DNA of 64,000 bases from Pisolithus tinctorius (taxonomy: Eukaryota; Basidiomycota; Agaricomycetes; Boletales; Pisolithaceae). Location: positions 2,604,001 to 2,668,000 of the forward strand of contig JANFAH010000003.1 in NCBI GenBank assembly GCA_024663395.1, written 5' to 3'. The notes beneath the pieces were generated by a model. That model saw nothing but the letters and a program-made list of their open reading frames with translations. It did no database searches and was not told where the DNA came from. The position numbers were made by a program, and so were the translations under genes. Every line of letters starts with the position of its first letter. Within the stretch, counting starts at the first letter, position 1. Positions 60,549 to 64,000 of this stretch are shown here, piece by piece.

Positions 60549-61095
60549 TAGCTTTCCACATTCTTTTCTTTTGGACTGCGTTCATCAGGTTCTTTTGTGT
60601 ACCACTGGCCCCCCCGTCTCATCAGTTACCGCATTATGGTGCATTGTGATGCAAACAACGTATACCTTGTATTATGGTTTTACTGTAGTTACTCAGATCA
60701 TCGTTGCGACCGTGCGAGACGGCTGGTGTGCTGTGATATCTGTCAGTGCCCGCTCGAAAACGTTCGCGAGGCTTCTGCTGTTTTCTTCCACGTGATGTAT
60801 CCTCGTCAAGACGCTGTTCAGACCCAACTAGTGAGAGCTTCAACATTTACGGAATGCAAGGAATAAAAGGCCAAATTGCCTTTGCTCATATTATTGAAGC
60901 GTGTACAAGAACGGTCCAAAGTCCACAGGTTTATGGATGTAGAAGACACCAGTGCGGAAGCGCAAGGCCCCAAGATGAAGAACATGAAGGGAATGTGCAT
61001 GACAAAAGTTCTACTAAGGTCAATATGCGGTCTGCTACACACCATTGTTTCACACCAATGCATAGGTAAAGAAAACCGGGTATTTATATATAAAA
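60549..61095. other. Convergent intergenic region
   Basis: About 550 bp between the stops of two convergent genes. Frames of up to 115 codons occur but overlap on both strands without domain-like sequence. Likely 3' UTRs. Confidence 0.4.
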
Positions 61096-63948
61096 TCAAT
61101 GCAGGGGTACGCTAGTGCATTTGGTCCAATATTCTGAAGCAGATCCACTGCTTTGGCCTGGTAAGGCTGGAAAAGGTGCTGGCTGGTAACTCGACTCTCG
61201 TGGAGGTGGAGGGAGTGGGTTGGATGGAAGACTAGGAGGATCAGATGTGTCCTGAGACTGGAAGGAGAAATCAGGTAGAGACCGAAATGTTTTGTAATCA
61301 CGAGGGCGGTGGGGAACCTGTCCATACGGCGAGGTAGAAGCGTAGATAATCGGTGGAGGTGCGGAGGGCATGTTGGCGTAGAAGACACTGGCAGGGACTG
61401 GATGAGCTTGCAGTGGTTGAACGACGTATGATGTGTGACTGGAGCCGTGAGCTACACCGTGCGAAGGTACAACGTCCTGCTGAGAAGGCTCGATCTTCGC
61501 TGGCTTGGGCTCTTTCTTCGACGTCGAAGGAGAGTGAGTGGAAATGAAAGTTGTCTCTGGGTGCCCGTGATACATGCTCCTTCCTTTCCACAAACGGTCC
61601 ATGTTCCAAGCCTCACGAGCTTTGAGAGAGTTGATGTCGGCAGAGGGCGTTAGTTCCGACGTTGGTCGGGAAGAGCCAGACGGTACACGCTCCATTCGTG
61701 CAACGGCTACGATAGAGCTTGGACCGGCGCGAGTAGACTTAGAGTGACCAGAGTCGCGCCGCCTATCGTCACTTTTCCGAGCTCGGGGGGGTTGGTCTTG
61801 AAGAGTGAAGACCATGGGCTGGATTAGGACTGGTCGCTGCACCCCATCGAGGCTAAGGGCCCGCGAAGGGCGCACGGACATGTGACTGTTGTCGCCTTGA
61901 TTGACTGGCTGCGACTTCACCTTGGCGTGACTGGTAGCCCGTTGCCGACTATCACTCGTCTCGCCCTTGTCTTGCTTGCCCTGACTTCTTCTACTCTCCC
62001 GGTCTCTGGAACGCGACGAAACTTTCTCTGTCCTCTCAGGCTTGGTGCCCTTCTCCTCTTTGTCTCTGGTGCGCCTGCGGCGCAGAGCATCCTCAGCATT
62101 GACTAGTAGCCATTGCTCACCCTCCGCTATTATCGACTCCGATATTGACTTCTTTTCCGATGGACTTCTTACCAACCTAAAAGTCTCTGTCTGCCGACTA
62201 GTGGTCGAGTTTGACTTCGTTAAGGGGACCGCCTCAGCAGTCGACTTCGCTGGAGAGGGATCACGTGAGGATACCTTCTCCGCATGTGGACCCTTCGATT
62301 GTTTCGGCTGTTCCTTAGGTGTCGGTAGTCTGGCGCGGGACTCATCAGGATTGCAAGGTGTTGGGGGATTGACTAACACGGAAGCCCGAGAAAGGGGAGA
62401 ATCGTCGATTTGAGGCAAAGTCAAGTACGGTAAGACGGGACGAGCCAACTCAGATGAGGGTCTTAACGGACTGGGAAAGGATACGGGAGCGCTTGTTGAT
62501 AATGTAGGGTCAGACACCGACTCCTTCGCAGAGGGGGACTCCTTCCTCGTAACGAAATGCGCCGATGAATTAGCAGGGTCCAGTTGCGGAGGTGAGGGGG
62601 ATGGAGGAGGAACGGTGAGGGGACTTAGTAGGCCCTTAACAGGTGATGACCTCCCAGCCGCTAGTGGGGCGGGAGCAGAAATGTGCGGCACCGAAAGTCG
62701 TTTACCGACTTGTGACGGGTCGCCCGGAGTCGTTTGCAGTAATTCAGGATGATGCCCGTTATTCTGTGTCTGACAATCAGGTTTGGGAAGATGATCCTTT
62801 GGATGCTCGGGCGGTAGAGAGAGGGTAACTCCTATGGGAGTCGTACCTCCAGAGCTCGGAAGATCCGGGTTAGTTATCGTCAACTTGCCTAGAGGAGAGA
62901 ATAGCACGTCGCCAGAGAGAGATGACCTGTGATCGTTGATCTCGCGCTCAAGCTCGGAGGAGACGCCCCCGCTATTTTCGGCTAGTGTCAACAACTCCGA
63001 GTCTATCCTTGGAGGGGGAACGCGTTTGGACGGATCAAAATGCCGTTTCTCTGCCGACGGCTTCTCAGGTGACGGGGGCCTCTGAGAAAAGAAGGAGCGT
63101 CGCGAGGCTCCTTCCTCACCAGCTGGGGGTGCATTGCCACGCTTCTCATTCTCGATGGATTCGCTGATAGTAGCACCGGGATCTTGAGTACCCCGTCTCA
63201 AGACACTGAACCTCCTCACCAGGCGGCCAAGGACACTTCCGCGTTTCTCGTTCTTGTTGGCTGTGTGAGTTGATAGAGCCACTGAGGACACATTAAGTGG
63301 CATAGACACAGGCGAGAGGGAAGAATGACGTCTTGCTGCACCCGTACTAAATTGCAGGCTACTCGGTACGAGAGACGAACGGTTCGCGGCTGATGATGCG
63401 CTGGGAGACATGGCAGAGGTCGGCTCGTCTTGGGTGGTTCCCTTATCGTGGGGACCAAATAGGCCAGCTAAGCCAGGTTTGCGTCGTTTGCTTAACTTGC
63501 GTGTTACTTGAGGCTCTGGCGCCTGCAAGTGAACGGCCGACGTTGACTGTGAAAGCGGCGAGGGGTTTACGGTCTTGTGGCGGGGTTGTCCAGCATTCAG
63601 GCTGGAGAGGCGAGATCGACTGCGCGGGGTAGTCTGTGTGTCTATGAGAGGTTGGTGAGAGACGGGAAAGTGAGGGATACACACCTCCGGGTGATCTACG
63701 GATACGGGGCTACTATTAGTACCTGCATCATACGGGGACTCGTGATGCCAGTGGGTGCCCCACGGGTCGCTGAGATCCATCAAGTCGACGTTGTCTTGGG
63801 AGGTCTTTCGACTACGTGGTTTGCCACCGGTTTCCGGTATGCGCACCTGAGACGAGCTTGGGGTTGGCAGAGGAGTGCCAGAGGGACTCCGGCTCGGGCC
63901 AGGAGGGCGCGTCGAATCTTCCGAACGATCGTGGAGGGAGGCTGCCAT
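61096..63948 (-). CDS. Large single-exon disordered protein with DPWG...WHH..PYDA motif
   Basis: An uninterrupted frame of 950 codons from the ATG at 63948 (MAASLHDRSEDSTRPPGPSR) to 61096, unusual in this intron-dense window. It is rich in Ser, Pro, Arg and Glu, with many SP/TP sites. Segments that look ordered are VDLMDLSDPWGTHWHHESPYDAG (from about residue 54), RKLSKRRKPGLAGLFGPHD, RGSVLGRLVRRFSVLRR (about residues 230-250), EGEQWLLVNAEDALRRRRTRDKE (about 620) and KAREAWNMDRLWKGRSMYHG (about 775). These look like short linear or amphipathic elements rather than folded domains. No named family recognised. Its N-terminal motif aligns with one in the 42.3-44.3 kb protein. A scaffold or signalling role is only a guess. 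Confidence 0.68.
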   Translation of the reverse strand: MAASLHDRSEDSTRPPGPSRSPSGTPLPTPSSSQVRIPETGGKPRSRKTSQDNVDLMDLSDPWGTHWHHESPYDAGTNSSPVSVDHPEVCIPHFPVSHQPLIDTQTTPRSRSRLSSLNAGQPRHKTVNPSPLSQSTSAVHLQAPEPQVTRKLSKRRKPGLAGLFGPHDKGTTQDEPTSAMSPSASSAANRSSLVPSSLQFSTGAARRHSSLSPVSMPLNVSSVALSTHTANKNEKRGSVLGRLVRRFSVLRRGTQDPGATISESIENEKRGNAPPAGEEGASRRSFFSQRPPSPEKPSAEKRHFDPSKRVPPPRIDSELLTLAENSGGVSSELEREINDHRSSLSGDVLFSPLGKLTITNPDLPSSGGTTPIGVTLSLPPEHPKDHLPKPDCQTQNNGHHPELLQTTPGDPSQVGKRLSVPHISAPAPLAAGRSSPVKGLLSPLTVPPPSPSPPQLDPANSSAHFVTRKESPSAKESVSDPTLSTSAPVSFPSPLRPSSELARPVLPYLTLPQIDDSPLSRASVLVNPPTPCNPDESRARLPTPKEQPKQSKGPHAEKVSSRDPSPAKSTAEAVPLTKSNSTTSRQTETFRLVRSPSEKKSISESIIAEGEQWLLVNAEDALRRRRTRDKEEKGTKPERTEKVSSRSRDRESRRSQGKQDKGETSDSRQRATSHAKVKSQPVNQGDNSHMSVRPSRALSLDGVQRPVLIQPMVFTLQDQPPRARKSDDRRRDSGHSKSTRAGPSSIVAVARMERVPSGSSRPTSELTPSADINSLKAREAWNMDRLWKGRSMYHGHPETTFISTHSPSTSKKEPKPAKIEPSQQDVVPSHGVAHGSSHTSYVVQPLQAHPVPASVFYANMPSAPPPIIYASTSPYGQVPHRPRDYKTFRSLPDFSFQSQDTSDPPSLPSNPLPPPPRESSYQPAPFPALPGQSSGSASEYWTKCTSVPLH

Positions 63949-64000
63949 CGGGGGGAAAGAAGGGGAGAAAAACGAAGGGGGAGGATTGAGAGCGGACGGA

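Overview
This window is nuclear DNA from a filamentous basidiomycete, most likely an Agaricomycete. The evidence is a dense mix of both strands, many introns of about 45-60 nt with GT(R)NG donors and CTNAC-like branch points, and single-gene transcription units with short divergent or convergent spacers. The gene families also fit: a CYP512-like P450, basidiomycete-type F-box protein, kelch/coiled-coil polarity protein and serine/proline-rich orphans. I see no prokaryotic operons, transposons, CRISPR arrays, rRNA genes or convincing tRNA genes.

Layout. 0-8 kb: an RNase III-fold/dsRNA-binding protein (-) and a very large CHD/Mi-2 (Mit1-type) chromatin remodeller (-). 8-13 kb: exocyst subunit SEC8 (+). 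13-15.5 kb: a LYR-motif mitochondrial protein (-) divergent from a WBP4-like splicing zinc-finger protein (+). 15.8-18.3 kb: ribosome-export GTPase LSG1 (+). 18.4-20.9 kb: a tiny C2H2 protein (-) divergent from a TGL2-like lipase (+). 21.5-25.1 kb: S-formylglutathione hydrolase (+), then an FHA-domain CHK2/CDS1/MEK1-type kinase (-). 25.8-30.8 kb: kelch/coiled-coil TEA1/KEL1-like protein (+). 31-37.1 kb: RRP5 (-) divergent from PRP11/SF3a2 (+).

37.1-41.4 kb is the accessory stretch. It holds a tandem duplication of about 1.1 kb carrying a guanyl-specific ribonuclease gene, one copy intact and one decayed, together with the 3' end of the adjacent P450 gene. 42.3-46.1 kb: a disordered protein (-) divergent from replication factor SLD2 (+). 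46.8-49.1 kb: F-box/LRR protein (+). 49.4-51.2 kb: proteasome subunit RPN5 (+). 51.3-53.3 kb: mitoribosomal mS23 (-) divergent from Mediator MED7 (+) across a T-rich 107-bp promoter. 53.5-56.1 kb: BCL7-like protein (-) divergent from an Lnt-like polytopic carbon-nitrogen hydrolase (+). 56.4-57.8 kb: ambiguous. 57.8-60.5 kb: conserved orphan (+). 61.1-63.9 kb: a 950-residue single-exon disordered protein (-).

Most genes are housekeeping (ribosome assembly, splicing, replication, secretion, proteasome, transcription) and do not form a pathway cluster. The most notable observations are: (i) very small exons that encode catalytic or initiating residues (an 8-nt exon in the kinase HRDLK loop, an 11-nt exon in the lipase nucleophile elbow, an 8-nt exon in the first codons of PRP11, and an ATG-only coding exon in LSG1); (ii) a 23-column motif, DP[F/W]G..[F/W]HH..PY[E/D]A at its core, shared by two otherwise unrelated disordered proteins; (iii) the asymmetrically decayed ribonuclease/P450 tandem duplication; (iv) a bacterial-Lnt-like enzyme architecture. 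All exon boundaries were read by eye from splice signals and frame continuity, so small errors are possible.
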